Part shown: positions 23,515 to 32,295 of the stretch, one piece after another
Layout: every line of letters begins with the position of its first letter
Numbering within the stretch: the stretch's first letter is position 1
NCBI GenBank assembly: GCA_017463375.1
Contig: JAFTPG010000036.1
Location: forward strand, 1-42,556
Length of the DNA: 42,556 bases
Source of the DNA: Ruminococcus sp.
GTDB taxonomy: Bacteria; Bacillota; Clostridia; Oscillospirales; Ruminococcaceae
Direction: 5' to 3'
Translations under genes and position numbers: made by a program
Notes under the pieces: generated by a model
What the model saw: only the letters and a program-made list of their open reading frames with translations
The model's database searches: none
What the model was told of the DNA's origin: nothing

Positions 23515-26337
23515 CTATTCAAGATACGGCTTCAGATATTTGCCCGTATAGGATTGAGGACACTGCACAACTTCCTCGGGAGTTCCCTGAGCAACAACAG
23601 TACCTCCGCCGTCACCGCCCTCGGGACCCAAATCAATAATATGGTCGGCAACCTTGATCACATTGAGATTATGCTCAATAACAAGAACAGTATTACCGCT
23701 GTCGGTGAGTCTGTGAAGCACGTCGATAAGCTTATGCACATCGGCAGTATGCAGACCCGTTGTAGGCTCGTCAAGAATATAGATAGTCTTTCCTGTAGCT
23801 CTTTTTGAAAGCTCGGTAGAGAGCTTTACTCGCTGAGCCTCACCGCCGGAAAGCGTGGTTGCAGGCTGACCGATTTTGATATATCCCAGACCAACTTCCT
23901 GAAGTGTTTTAAGCTTGCGTGCAATTTTGGGAATATGTTCAAAGAACTCCACACCCTCATCAACGGTCATCTCCAGGACATCGTAAATAGATTTTCCCTT
24001 ATAATGAACCTCAAGAGTTTCACGGTTATAGCGTTTTCCCTTGCACACCTCGCAGGGAACATAAATATCAGGAAGAAAATGCATCTCGATTTTAATAATG
24101 CCGTCACCCTCACAGGCTTCACAGCGTCCGCCCTTGACATTGAACGAGAAGCGGCTGCTGGTGTAGCCCCGTGCTTTAGCGTCGGCGGTCTTTGTGAAAA
24201 GCTCCCGTATATCGGTAAAAACGCCCGTATAGGTAGCCGGATTCGAGCGTGGAGTTCTGCCGATAGGGGACTGGTCGATATTTATAACCTTGTCAAGATT
24301 CTCAATTCCGTCCATACTGCTGAACTTTCCGCATTTAATTCGTGCACGGTTGAGCTTTGCGGCAAGATGCTTGTACACGATTTCATTTACCAGCGAGGAT
24401 TTTCCCGAACCCGAAACTCCTGTAACGCATACCAGCTTTCCGAGCGGAATCTGTACATCAATATCCTTGAGATTGTGTTCGCATGCGCCCTTGACAGTGA
24501 GAAACATTCCGTTTCCCTCACGCCGCTTTTGGGGAACCTCAATTTTTTTCTTTCCGCTGAGATATTGTCCGGTGACAGAAGCCTTGCATTTGAGAAGCTT
24601 GTCAACAGTACCTGCATAAACGATATTTCCGCCGTTTACACCCGCTCCGGGACCGATATCGACAATATAGTCAGCCGCAAGCATGGTATCGTCATCATGT
24701 TCAACAACAATGAGCGTATTTCCAAGGTCACGGAGACGTTTCAGAGTAGCAATCAGCTTGTCATTGTCACGCTGATGAAGCCCTATACTAGGCTCATCGA
24801 GAATATAGAGAACTCCCATAAGAGAAGAACCAATCTGAGTAGCAAGACGTATACGCTGGCTTTCTCCGCCCGATAGAGTTCCGGAGGAACGTGCAAGACT
24901 GAGATATTCAAGACCAACGCTTTTCAGGAATCCGAGACGTTCCTTAATTTCCTTGATTATGCGCTCGCCGACGAATGTATCATGCTCGGAAAGAGTGAGT
25001 GCATTGAAGAATTCCAGACAATCACGCACGGAAAGCGCAGTAAGGTCACTGATATTAATATTTCCTACAGTAACTGCAAGAGTTTCCTCCTTCAAACGTT
25101 TTCCGTGACACTCAGGACAATCAACCTCGCTCATATAGGCTTCGATATCGCTTTTGGAGTATTCACTTGTAGTCTCACGGTAACGGCGTTCCAGATTATT
25201 GATTACGCCCTCAAAAGGAGCAGTGTATTTTCCTCCGCCGAGAGATTTCGGACGCTGTAAGGTAAGCATTTTGTCTCCCGTACCATAAAGGAAAATATTG
25301 AGCATATCCTTGCTGAGCTTTTTCACAGGAACATCAAGTGGAATACCGTACTCCTTTGAAATCGCCTTATAGTACATCATCGCAATGGAGCTTTCATCGA
25401 GAGTATTCCAGCCCGAAGCCTTTATTGCACCCTCAAGAATAGTAAGATCTTTATTCGGAACAACAAGCTCGGGATCTATATGCCTGAAAACTCCGAGTCC
25501 CGTACATTTCGGACAAGCTCCCATAGGATTATTGAATGAGAACATTACAGGTTCAAGCTCCTGAATGCTTATGTTATGCTCAGGACAGGCATAATTCTGT
25601 GAAAAGAGGATTTCCTCACCGCCGATAACATCTACCGTAGCAAGTCCCGAGGTAAGGGAAAAGACAGTTTCCAGACTGTCAGTAATACGCGATTCGATAC
25701 CCTCTTTAATAACAAGACGGTCAACTATGATTTCAATATTATGCTTTTTGTTCTTTTCGAGCTTTATCTCCTCGGAAAGCTCATACATTATACCATCAAT
25801 ACGCACACGCACGAATCCGCTTTTGCGTGCATGTTCAAGCTCCTTGACGTACTGACCCTTTCTTCCTCTTACAATCGGTGCAAGAAGCTGAATTCTCGTA
25901 CCCTCCGGTAATGCCATAATGGTATCAACCATCTGGTCAATGGTCTGCTGGGAGATCTCACGTCCGCACACCGGGCAGTGAGGAACTCCGATTCGGGCAT
26001 AAAGGAGTCTGAGATAATCATAAATCTCCGTAACAGTTCCCACAGTTGAACGGGGATTCTTCGATGTAGTTTTCTGGTCGATGGAAATAGCAGGGGAGAG
26101 TCCCTCAATGCTGTCAACATCAGGCTTTTCCATTTGTCCAAGGAACATTCTTGCATAGGAAGAAAGACTCTCGACATAGCGGCGCTGACCGTCCGCATAT
26201 ATAGTATCGAATGCAAGCGAGGATTTTCCCGAGCCTGAAAGTCCCGTCATAACAATAAGCTTGTCACGAGGAAGCTCTAAGTCTACATTTTTGAGGTTGT
26301 GTTCTCTTGCGCCTTTAATAATTATTTTATCTCTCAT
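23515..26337 (-). CDS. uvrA: excinuclease ABC subunit A (UvrA)
   Basis: The protein has 940 aa, full length. Two ABC ATPase halves are present, with Walker [11 protein letters not shown] near residue 32 and [10 protein letters not shown] near 640, and ABC signatures [11 protein letters not shown] and [11 protein letters not shown]. Zinc modules CPVCG, CPKCTG, CPECHG, CEACEG and CEVCKG are intact. The UvrA dimer scans DNA and loads UvrB at bulky lesions for nucleotide excision repair. It starts 12 nt after uvrB and forms the uvrB-uvrA operon. I see no LexA-type box upstream of the operon. Confidence 0.98.
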   Translation of the reverse strand: MRDKIIIKGAREHNLKNVDLELPRDKLIVMTGLSGSGKSSLAFDTIYADGQRRYVESLSSYARMFLGQMEKPDVDSIEGLSPAISIDQKTTSKNPRSTVGTVTEIYDYLRLLYARIGVPHCPVCGREISQQTIDQMVDTIMALPEGTRIQLLAPIVRGRKGQYVKELEHARKSGFVRVRIDGIMYELSEEIKLEKNKKHNIEIIVDRLVIKEGIESRITDSLETVFSLTSGLATVDVIGGEEILFSQNYACPEHNISIQELEPVMFSFNNPMGACPKCTGLGVFRHIDPELVVPNKDLTILEGAIKASGWNTLDESSIAMMYYKAISKEYGIPLDVPVKKLSKDMLNIFLYGTGDKMLTLQRPKSLGGGKYTAPFEGVINNLERRYRETTSEYSKSDIEAYMSEVDCPECHGKRLKEETLAVTVGNINISDLTALSVRDCLEFFNALTLSEHDTFVGERIIKEIKERLGFLKSVGLEYLSLARSSGTLSGGESQRIRLATQIGSSLMGVLYILDEPSIGLHQRDNDKLIATLKRLRDLGNTLIVVEHDDDTMLAADYIVDIGPGAGVNGGNIVYAGTVDKLLKCKASVTGQYLSGKKKIEVPQKRREGNGMFLTVKGACEHNLKDIDVQIPLGKLVCVTGVSGSGKSSLVNEIVYKHLAAKLNRARIKCGKFSSMDGIENLDKVINIDQSPIGRTPRSNPATYTGVFTDIRELFTKTADAKARGYTSSRFSFNVKGGRCEACEGDGIIKIEMHFLPDIYVPCEVCKGKRYNRETLEVHYKGKSIYDVLEMTVDEGVEFFEHIPKIARKLKTLQEVGLGYIKIGQPATTLSGGEAQRVKLSTELSKRATGKTIYILDEPTTGLHTADVHKLIDVLHRLTDSGNTVLVIEHNLNVIKVADHIIDLGPEGGDGGGTVVAQGTPEEVVQCPQSYTGKYLKPYLE

Positions 26338-26349
26338 ACTATAATTCTC

Positions 26350-28317
26350 CTATTTCTTCTCGCCTTTAAGCTCACGAATCTTATCACGAAGATAAGCCGC
26401 ATGTTCAAATTCAAGCAGCTTTGCGGCATTTTTCATTTCCTCGGTAAGCTTTGCAATAAGCTGCTCCTTTTCCTTGGCGGAGAGCTTTTTCTGCTTTGAT
26501 TTTTTCTCGACTTTTTCCTTTGAAGTGATTTCAAGAACATCACGGATTCCCTTAATAATAGTTTTCGGAACAATTCCATGCTCCTCGTTGTAAGCCAGCT
26601 GAAGCGAGCGTCTACGCTCGGTTTCAGTGATTGCACGCTCCATAGAGCCCGTTACGAAATCGGCATACATAATAACCTTACCCTCACTGTTTCGTGCAGC
26701 GCGTCCGATTGTCTGAATAAGCGAGGTCTCGCTTCTGAGGAAGCCCTCCTTATCTGCGTCGAGAATAGCAATAAGAGATACCTCCGGAATATCCAGACCC
26801 TCCCTCAGGAGGTTAATGCCGACCAGAACATCGAATTCACCGTTTCTCAGATCTTTGATAAGCTCCATTCTTTCAATGGTATCAATATCATGATGCAGAT
26901 AGCGCACTTTTACTCCGAGATTATCGTAATAATTCGTCAGATCCTCAGCCATTTTCTTTGTGAGAGTAGTAACTAGAACACGTTCATTCTTCTCAACACG
27001 GATATTTATTTCTGAGAGCAGATCGTCGATCTGCCCCTGAGTCGGCTTGACGATTATCTCGGGATCCACAAGACCTGTAGGACGAATCAGCTGTTCGATG
27101 ACAGTATCTGTCTTTTCACGCTCTATCTGACCGGGAGTAGCGCTGACATATATTGCCTGATTTATGTGATTGCAGAACTCATCAAAATTGAGAGGTCTGT
27201 TGTCGTAGGCACTTGGCAGCCGGAATCCATATTCAATTAGAGTAGTCTTTCGTGCACGGTCGCCGGCATACATTGCACGAACCTGAGGAAGAGTAACATG
27301 GCTCTCATCGACTATCAGCAGGAAATCATCAGGGAAATGGTCAAGCAGCGTCTCGGGAGTACTGCCGGCAGGACGTCTTGCGAGAACTCGTGAATAGTTT
27401 TCGACTCCGCTGCAATATCCGACCTCACGGAGCATTTCCATATCATAATGAGTACGCTGGGAAATACGCTGAGCTTCAATAAGCTTATTATTTTCGGTAA
27501 AATAATCCACACGCTCAGCAAGCTCAGCGTCGATATCCCTGAGAGCTTCCTCAATTTTATCGTCTCCTACAACATAATGCGATGCTGGAAATATTGCCGC
27601 ATGGGAAAGAGTTCCCTTAACCTCGCCTGTAACCACATTTATCTCGCATATACGGTCAATTTCGTCGCCGAAATACTCAACACGGACAGCTGTATCGCTC
27701 GAACGTGCGGGGAAAATCTCGACAACATCGCCCCGGACTCTGAATTTATTACGATCAAAGTTGATATCATTGCGCTCATAGCGGATCTTAACCAGTTCTT
27801 CGATAAGCTGTTCACGAGGCTTCTCCGTTCCCTGACGGATAGAAACTACCATTGAACGGTACTCATCGGGACTTCCAAGGGAATAGATGCATGAAACACT
27901 GGCAACGATTATAACGTCACGACGCTCAGCGAGAGCAGTAGTTGCCGAATGTCTGAGCTTATCAATTTCATTATTAATAGAGGAATCCTTTTCGATGTAG
28001 CTGTCAGTGCTTGGGATATATGCCTCCGGCTGATAGTAGTCGTAGTAGGAAACGAAGTATTCCACGGCATTTTCGGGGAAGAATTCCTTGAACTCCGAAC
28101 AAAGCTGAGCAGCAAGAATTTTATTATGTGCAAGAACGAGCGTAGGCTTATTGACGCGCTCAATGACGTTAGCCATAGTAAACGTTTTGCCCGAACCTGT
28201 GACGCCGAGAAGAATCTGTTCCTTCTTACCGGAATTCAGCCCGTCAACGAGTTTTTCTATTGCCTGAGGCTGGTCTCCCGAAGGGGAATATTGAGAAAAC
28301 AGCTTGAATCTATCCAT
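26350..28317 (-). CDS. uvrB: excinuclease ABC subunit B (UvrB)
   Basis: The protein has 655 aa. Walker [11 protein letters not shown] is near residue 38, and the damage-binding beta-hairpin [19 protein letters not shown] near residue 93. The helicase motifs [14 protein letters not shown], and QTIGRAARN follow. A C-terminal UVR motif ([18 protein letters not shown]) binds UvrC. It verifies damage and positions UvrC for incision. AAAGGAGC lies just before the ATG. It leads the uvrBA operon; uvrC is not in the window. Confidence 0.98.
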   Translation of the reverse strand: MDRFKLFSQYSPSGDQPQAIEKLVDGLNSGKKEQILLGVTGSGKTFTMANVIERVNKPTLVLAHNKILAAQLCSEFKEFFPENAVEYFVSYYDYYQPEAYIPSTDSYIEKDSSINNEIDKLRHSATTALAERRDVIIVASVSCIYSLGSPDEYRSMVVSIRQGTEKPREQLIEELVKIRYERNDINFDRNKFRVRGDVVEIFPARSSDTAVRVEYFGDEIDRICEINVVTGEVKGTLSHAAIFPASHYVVGDDKIEEALRDIDAELAERVDYFTENNKLIEAQRISQRTHYDMEMLREVGYCSGVENYSRVLARRPAGSTPETLLDHFPDDFLLIVDESHVTLPQVRAMYAGDRARKTTLIEYGFRLPSAYDNRPLNFDEFCNHINQAIYVSATPGQIEREKTDTVIEQLIRPTGLVDPEIIVKPTQGQIDDLLSEINIRVEKNERVLVTTLTKKMAEDLTNYYDNLGVKVRYLHHDIDTIERMELIKDLRNGEFDVLVGINLLREGLDIPEVSLIAILDADKEGFLRSETSLIQTIGRAARNSEGKVIMYADFVTGSMERAITETERRRSLQLAYNEEHGIVPKTIIKGIRDVLEITSKEKVEKKSKQKKLSAKEKEQLIAKLTEEMKNAAKLLEFEHAAYLRDKIRELKGEKK

Positions 28318-28340
28318 AATAAGCTCCTTTCGGAAATAAC

Positions 28341-28357
28341 GTTATCAATATTATAAC
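28341..28357 (-). promoter_or_regulatory. uvrB promoter -10 within a GTTAT/ATAAC palindrome
   Basis: Minus-strand TGTTATAAT (28358-28350) is an extended -10 about 35 nt before the uvrB ATG. The hexamer lies inside GTTAT-N7-ATAAC (28341-28357), an inverted repeat that could be a repressor operator. No consensus Clostridium/Bacillus LexA box is present. Confidence 0.5.
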
Positions 28358-28608
28358 ACAAAATCTTTTCAAAATAAAGACTTCTGGGAGCTGTAGAACA
28401 AATTTTCTTCTTTTAATTTAATAAAAACGCTGCAAAACAATCGTTATGCAGCGGAGTAATATTTTGGTCTGCCGCAATATTTGAAAAAAGCGGCAGTAAT
28501 AAAGTTTGCTGCAGCTCTTGCCGCAGGTCTTTGTATGCACTAATAATATCTTTTATTTGTGAGAATTGCATGATGAAACAAGGAAAAAATTATGCAAATT
28601 CACAGAGT

Positions 28609-28637
28609 TTGACAGTAGGTACATAATATGCTAAAAT
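28609..28637 (+). promoter_or_regulatory. sigma-A promoter of the TIGR01212 radical SAM gene
   Basis: TTGACA at 28609-28614, 17-nt spacer, TAAAAT at 28632-28637 preceded by TGC (extended -10). Confidence 0.8.
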
Positions 28638-28665
28638 AGAGAGAACAATTTATCTGGAGCGTACT

Positions 28666-29610
28666 ATGAAAAAGAATCCGTTTGAATACTCGTGTGATAA
28701 TAAAAGATATCATACTCTTAATTATTGTAATAAAATAAAATACGGAACTAAAATACATAAAGCTGTACTTGACTGCAATTTCACCTGCCCTAATATTGAT
28801 GGTACAAAAGGTTACGGCGGATGTATCTTCTGCGATTCGGGAAGCGGATATTTTACAAGCGGAGAACTTGATATCCGCAGTCAGCTTGAAAGTGAAATCA
28901 GGCGCATTTCACTGAAAAACGGAGAGAATCCAAAGGTGACCGCATATTTTCAGGCAAATACAAATACATACGCCCCTGCGGAATATCTGAGAACTCTTTA
29001 CGAAACCGTACTTGAAAATAAAAATGTTCATGGAATTTCAATCGGAACCCGTGCAGACTGCCTTTCCGACGATGTATTGAAGCTTCTCTGTGAGCTTGAC
29101 AAAAAAACAAATCTTACAGTAGAACTCGGACTTCAAAGCGTACATGAGTCAACCATAAATTATATCAACCGCTGCTGTACTCATGAAGAATTCCTGATTG
29201 GATACGATAAGCTGAAAAAAGCCGGCATCCGCACTTGCCTTCACATCATAAACGGACTTCCCGGAGAGACCAAGGAAATGATGCTGGAAACAGCAGCCCA
29301 GATCGCTGACATGAGACCTGACGCCGTAAAAATTCAGATGCTTCATGTTATAACAGGAACACGTCTTGCACAAATATATGAAGCTTCTCCGTTCCATCTT
29401 CTGAGCAGAGAGGAGTACATTGAAGTAACCGTGAGACAGCTTGAACTTCTTCCGCCGGAAATCGTTGTCGAGCGAATTACCGGAGACGGGGATAAATCAA
29501 AGCTGATTGCGCCTTTGTGGAGTGCCGACAAAATTTCCGTTCTTGGCGGAATAGATAAATTTCAGGCACTACATGATACATGGCAGGGGAAAAAGGCAGG
29601 AAAACAATAA
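28666..29610 (+). CDS. TIGR01212-family radical SAM protein (YhcC-like)
   Basis: The protein has 314 aa. The N-terminal cluster region CNFTCPNIDGTKGYGGCIFC holds Cys37, Cys41, Cys53 and Cys56, spaced as in the YhcC/TIGR01212 family, where the spacing is wider than in classical CxxxCxxC enzymes. FQANTNTYAP, GTRADCLSD and ELGLQSVHE follow. The family is conserved in bacteria, with proposed RNA-related roles, and the substrate is not established. GGAG lies 9 nt before the ATG. It has its own promoter and appears monocistronic; the next gene has a separate promoter. Confidence 0.88.
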   Translation: MKKNPFEYSCDNKRYHTLNYCNKIKYGTKIHKAVLDCNFTCPNIDGTKGYGGCIFCDSGSGYFTSGELDIRSQLESEIRRISLKNGENPKVTAYFQANTNTYAPAEYLRTLYETVLENKNVHGISIGTRADCLSDDVLKLLCELDKKTNLTVELGLQSVHESTINYINRCCTHEEFLIGYDKLKKAGIRTCLHIINGLPGETKEMMLETAAQIADMRPDAVKIQMLHVITGTRLAQIYEASPFHLLSREEYIEVTVRQLELLPPEIVVERITGDGDKSKLIAPLWSADKISVLGGIDKFQALHDTWQGKKAGKQ

Positions 29611-29647
29611 TACGAATAAAAAATGTCAAAAAACGCATGAAAATCTA

Positions 29648-29676
29648 TTGACTTTTTGTGCAGGATACGGTAAAAT
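29648..29676 (+). promoter_or_regulatory. sigma-A promoter of the shikimate-kinase-like gene
   Basis: TTGACT at 29648-29653, 17-nt spacer, TAAAAT at 29671-29676, about 25 nt before the ATG. There is no TG extension. Confidence 0.75.
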
Positions 29677-29700
29677 TGAAGGAGCAGCCGAGAGGAGCTG

Positions 29701-30228
29701 ATGCATTTGAAAAATAATATTGTTCTCATCGGTATGCCCGGTGTGGGAAAAAGTACGGTGGGAGTAATTCTTGCCAAAATTCTTGGATATAAATTCATTG
29801 ATACGGATATTGTGATCCAGAATGCAGAAAATAAGCTTCTGAAGGAAATTATCCACCAGGAGGGTGTCGATGGCTTCATCAATGCTGAAAACCGTTCTGT
29901 CAGCCGTCTCAATGCGGAGAACAGCGTTATAGCTACAGGCGGAAGCGTTGTCTACGGAGAGGCAGCTATGAAGCATCTTTCTGAGAATGGTATAATTATC
30001 TATCTTAAACTGGACTATAACAGGCTGCGCCGCAGACTGGGCAATATCAAAAATAGAGGCGTTGTTATTCGTCCCGGACAGACTCTCTCAGAGCTTTATA
30101 ATGAAAGAGTTCCGCTCTATGAGAAGTATGCAGATATTATTATAGATGAAAACGGCTGCAACATAGAAAAAACTGTTAACAATATACTCGCCGAATTGGA
30201 TAATCATATAGTTAAAAATGCACAATAA
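29701..30228 (+). CDS. shikimate kinase-like P-loop kinase, substrate uncertain
   Basis: The protein has 175 aa and would usually be named AroK. Walker A GMPGVGKST (residues 11-19), the D34-T-D36 pair (FIDTD) and the C-terminal ERVPLYEKYAD motif are shikimate-kinase features. Two shikimate-contact elements differ: the GFR motif (Arg58 of enterobacterial AroK) is GFI here, and the GGG loop is TGGSVVY. The LID has RGVVIRPGQ in place of RPLL. This variant type is, to my recollection, widespread in Clostridia. It may phosphorylate shikimate weakly or another small alcohol. AGGAG lies 5 nt before the ATG. No aromatic pathway genes are nearby. Confidence 0.78.
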   Translation: MHLKNNIVLIGMPGVGKSTVGVILAKILGYKFIDTDIVIQNAENKLLKEIIHQEGVDGFINAENRSVSRLNAENSVIATGGSVVYGEAAMKHLSENGIIIYLKLDYNRLRRRLGNIKNRGVVIRPGQTLSELYNERVPLYEKYADIIIDENGCNIEKTVNNILAELDNHIVKNAQ

Positions 30229-30284
30229 ACATATGGTGAAACGTGCTAAAATGCACAATTTTGTATTTTTTCACAAAATGTTCT

Positions 30285-30312
30285 TTGACAAAATCCTTTT
30301 TTATGGTATAAT
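30285..30312 (+). promoter_or_regulatory. sigma-A promoter of mgsA
   Basis: TTGACA at 30285-30290, 16-nt spacer, TATAAT at 30307-30312 preceded by TGG (extended -10). The expected start near 30319 leaves an untranslated leader of about 170 nt. Confidence 0.8.
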
Positions 30313-30318
30313 ATGTAA

Positions 30319-30488
30319 TGAGGATTTGTAATATGCATCCAGACAGTTTATAATCGCACTCACATCACTATACTTATTTTGAGATACTGAATGTGCGGCT
30401 TACAGCCGGACAAGACGATATATGCTGACTTTAGCTTCATATTTACGAAAATAAATAATCGCTGCTATGCGGTGGAAAGGAAATACTA
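30319..30488 (+). other. long 5' leader of mgsA
   Basis: About 170 nt lie between the predicted start and the mgsA ATG. A tight stem-loop CGGCT-tac-AGCCG is at 30396-30408. I recognise no known riboswitch class. The length is unusual for this window, where other leaders are 25-40 nt. Confidence 0.4.
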
Positions 30489-30890
30489 ATGACTATTGCA
30501 ATTATTGCACACGACGCCAAGAAGGAGCTTATGGTTCAGTTCTGCAGCGCTTACTGCGGAATTCTTTCAAAGCATTCAATTATTGCAACCAGCACTACGG
30601 GAAAGCAGGTTAGTGAAGCAACAGGTCTGCCGATTAAGAGATACCTCAGCGGACGCGGCGGCGCAGAACAGATTCTCGCCCTTCTGTCATGCAATGAGGT
30701 TGATGTTCTCCTGTTTTTCAGGGATCCGCTTCACCCCAAGACCTCTGATATTCATGACATGGATCTCCTCAGACTCTGCGATGTTCATAATGTTCCGGTA
30801 GCAACAAATATCGCAACAGCAGAGGCTCTCATTCTCGCTCTTGAAAGAGGCGATCTCGACTGGCGTGTAATCGGGAACCCAAGCATCTGA
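30489..30890 (+). CDS. mgsA: methylglyoxal synthase
   Basis: The protein has 133 aa. IAIIAHDAKKELM, STTGKQ, SGRGGAEQI, FFRDPLHPKT and VPVATNIATAE are family hallmarks, and the catalytic Asp falls in RDPL. It converts dihydroxyacetone phosphate to methylglyoxal and phosphate, relieving sugar-phosphate build-up when phosphate is short. GAAAGGAAA precedes the ATG. It is monocistronic between a strong promoter and a terminator. The long leader suggests extra control. Confidence 0.95.
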   Translation: MTIAIIAHDAKKELMVQFCSAYCGILSKHSIIATSTTGKQVSEATGLPIKRYLSGRGGAEQILALLSCNEVDVLLFFRDPLHPKTSDIHDMDLLRLCDVHNVPVATNIATAEALILALERGDLDWRVIGNPSI

Positions 30891-30895
30891 TTCCT

Positions 30896-30923
30896 AATTG
30901 TCCCTTTTAAGGGACAATTTTAT
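30896..30923 (+). terminator. terminator after mgsA
   Basis: AATTGTCCC (30896-30904) pairs with GGGACAATT (30911-30919) over a 6-nt loop, followed by TTTATGTTT. The T-tract is imperfect, so some read-through into hisS is likely; no convincing separate hisS promoter is seen. Confidence 0.7.
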
Positions 30924-30953
30924 GTTTAATATACATTGGAAAGGCTGAAAATT

Positions 30954-32291
30954 ATGGCAATTAATATAAAACGCCCAAACGGTACCGAGGATGTACTCCC
31001 GAAGGATGTACACAAATGGTATACAGTAGAAAAAATCGCCAGAGATACGGCTGAAAGCTTCGGATTCAATGAAATCAGAATCCCGACTTTCGAGAATACT
31101 GACCTCTTTTTACGCTCTGTAGGCGAAACTACAGACGTTGTACAAAAGGAAATGTATACCGTTATGGCTAAGGAAACAAAATTCACTCTCAGACCCGAGG
31201 GAACTGCCGGTACTATCCGTGCAATGCTCCAGAACGGTCTGCTGAACGAGGCTATGCCTCAGAGAGTTTTCTATATTCTGTCATGCTTCCGTCATGAACG
31301 TCCTCAGGCAGGCAGACTGCGTGAATTCCATCAGTTCGGACTTGAGATGGCAGGAAGTGCGTCTCCTTGTGCTGACGCCGAGGTTATTTTACTTGCCAAA
31401 ACTATTCTCGACCGCCTTGGACTCAAAAATATCGAGCTGTATATTAATTCAATCGGCTGTCCCGAGTGCAGGGCAAAATATCACGAGGCTCTCCGTGCTT
31501 ACTTTGAACAGAGCAAGGATGAGCTGTGTGAGACCTGCCAGTCAAGACTTGTTAAGAATCCTATGAGAATTCTTGACTGCAAGAGTCCTGTCTGCGGCAA
31601 AATTGCTGAGTCTGCGCCGCTTATCCTCGACTATCTCTGCGAGGAGTGCAGCGAGCATTTTGAAAAGCTCAAGGGATACCTCACAAATTTCGGAATCGAC
31701 TATAAGATCAATCCGAAAATCGTCCGTGGTCTCGACTACTATACAAAAACAGTTTTTGAGTTCGTGACAACAGAGATCGGCGCTCAGGGAACTGTATGCG
31801 GCGGCGGACGCTATGACGGTCTGATCGAACAGCTCGGAGGTCAGCACGTTCCTGCTCTTGGCTTTGCAATGGGAATCGAAAGACTCCTGATTACTATGGA
31901 AAAGCAGAACGCTGAATTCATGACACCAAAAACCTGTGATATCTATTTTGCTCCCATGGGCGAGGCAGCTCTCTCAAAGGCTATGCTTCTCGCTAAAGAG
32001 CTGCGTGATTACGGATATCGTGCAGAGTATGACATGATCGGCAGGGGAATCAAGGCTCAGATGAAGTATGCAAACAAGATTGAAGCTTCATTCACCATGG
32101 TTCTCGGCGATAATGAGCTTTCCGAAGGTCTTGCTAAGCTCAAGGAAATGGAAACAGGCGAGGAATTTGAAATTAAGCTTGACGATAAATTCGTTGATAA
32201 TTTTGACTCGATTTATATTGATAAAATGCTGAACAGTCTTGATGATGCAGCTGACGCTCTGATGACTGAACCGCATGGTAAGGAGAATTAG
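30954..32291 (+). CDS. hisS: histidyl-tRNA synthetase
   Basis: The protein has 445 aa from ATG 30954; a TTG at 30936 sits inside the AAAGG ribosome site and was rejected. Class II motif 2 (RPEGTAG), the histidine motifs GLDYYTKTVFEF and GGGRYDGL, and motif 3 GIERLL are present. A clostridial-type insertion with paired cysteines (CPECR, CETC and C...C near RILDCK) is likely zinc-binding. It charges tRNA-His. It is followed by aspS after 4 nt, the common hisS-aspS operon of Firmicutes. No T-box leader is seen, though one often regulates this operon. Confidence 0.97.
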   Translation: MAINIKRPNGTEDVLPKDVHKWYTVEKIARDTAESFGFNEIRIPTFENTDLFLRSVGETTDVVQKEMYTVMAKETKFTLRPEGTAGTIRAMLQNGLLNEAMPQRVFYILSCFRHERPQAGRLREFHQFGLEMAGSASPCADAEVILLAKTILDRLGLKNIELYINSIGCPECRAKYHEALRAYFEQSKDELCETCQSRLVKNPMRILDCKSPVCGKIAESAPLILDYLCEECSEHFEKLKGYLTNFGIDYKINPKIVRGLDYYTKTVFEFVTTEIGAQGTVCGGGRYDGLIEQLGGQHVPALGFAMGIERLLITMEKQNAEFMTPKTCDIYFAPMGEAALSKAMLLAKELRDYGYRAEYDMIGRGIKAQMKYANKIEASFTMVLGDNELSEGLAKLKEMETGEEFEIKLDDKFVDNFDSIYIDKMLNSLDDAADALMTEPHGKEN

Positions 32292-32295
32292 TAAA

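Larger units (their letters stand above)
28318..28665. other. 348-nt intergenic region with a cluster of GC-rich hairpins
   Basis: This divergent intergenic region has the uvrB promoter at its left and the radical SAM promoter at its right. Between them is AT-rich DNA with three hairpins: CGCTGC 28428-28433 with 28448-28453, CTGCCGC 28469-28475 with 28490-28496, and CTGC 28509-28512 with GCAG 28523-28526. No open reading frame of note is present. A small RNA or a decayed repeat element is possible. Confidence 0.4.

Noticed and set aside
23935-24876. 313-codon plus-strand frame opposite uvrA
   Set aside because: It is the antisense of conserved UvrA ATPase and zinc motifs.
28318-28400. LexA/SOS box upstream of uvrB
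   Set aside because: No GAAC-N4-GTTC type sequence is found; only the GTTAT/ATAAC palindrome.
30936-30953. TTG start for hisS
   Set aside because: It overlaps the AAAGG ribosome site of the ATG at 30954, which matches the family N-terminus.
30911-30953. T-box or riboswitch before hisS
   Set aside because: Only about 30 nt separate the mgsA terminator from the ATG; there is no specifier or T-box sequence.
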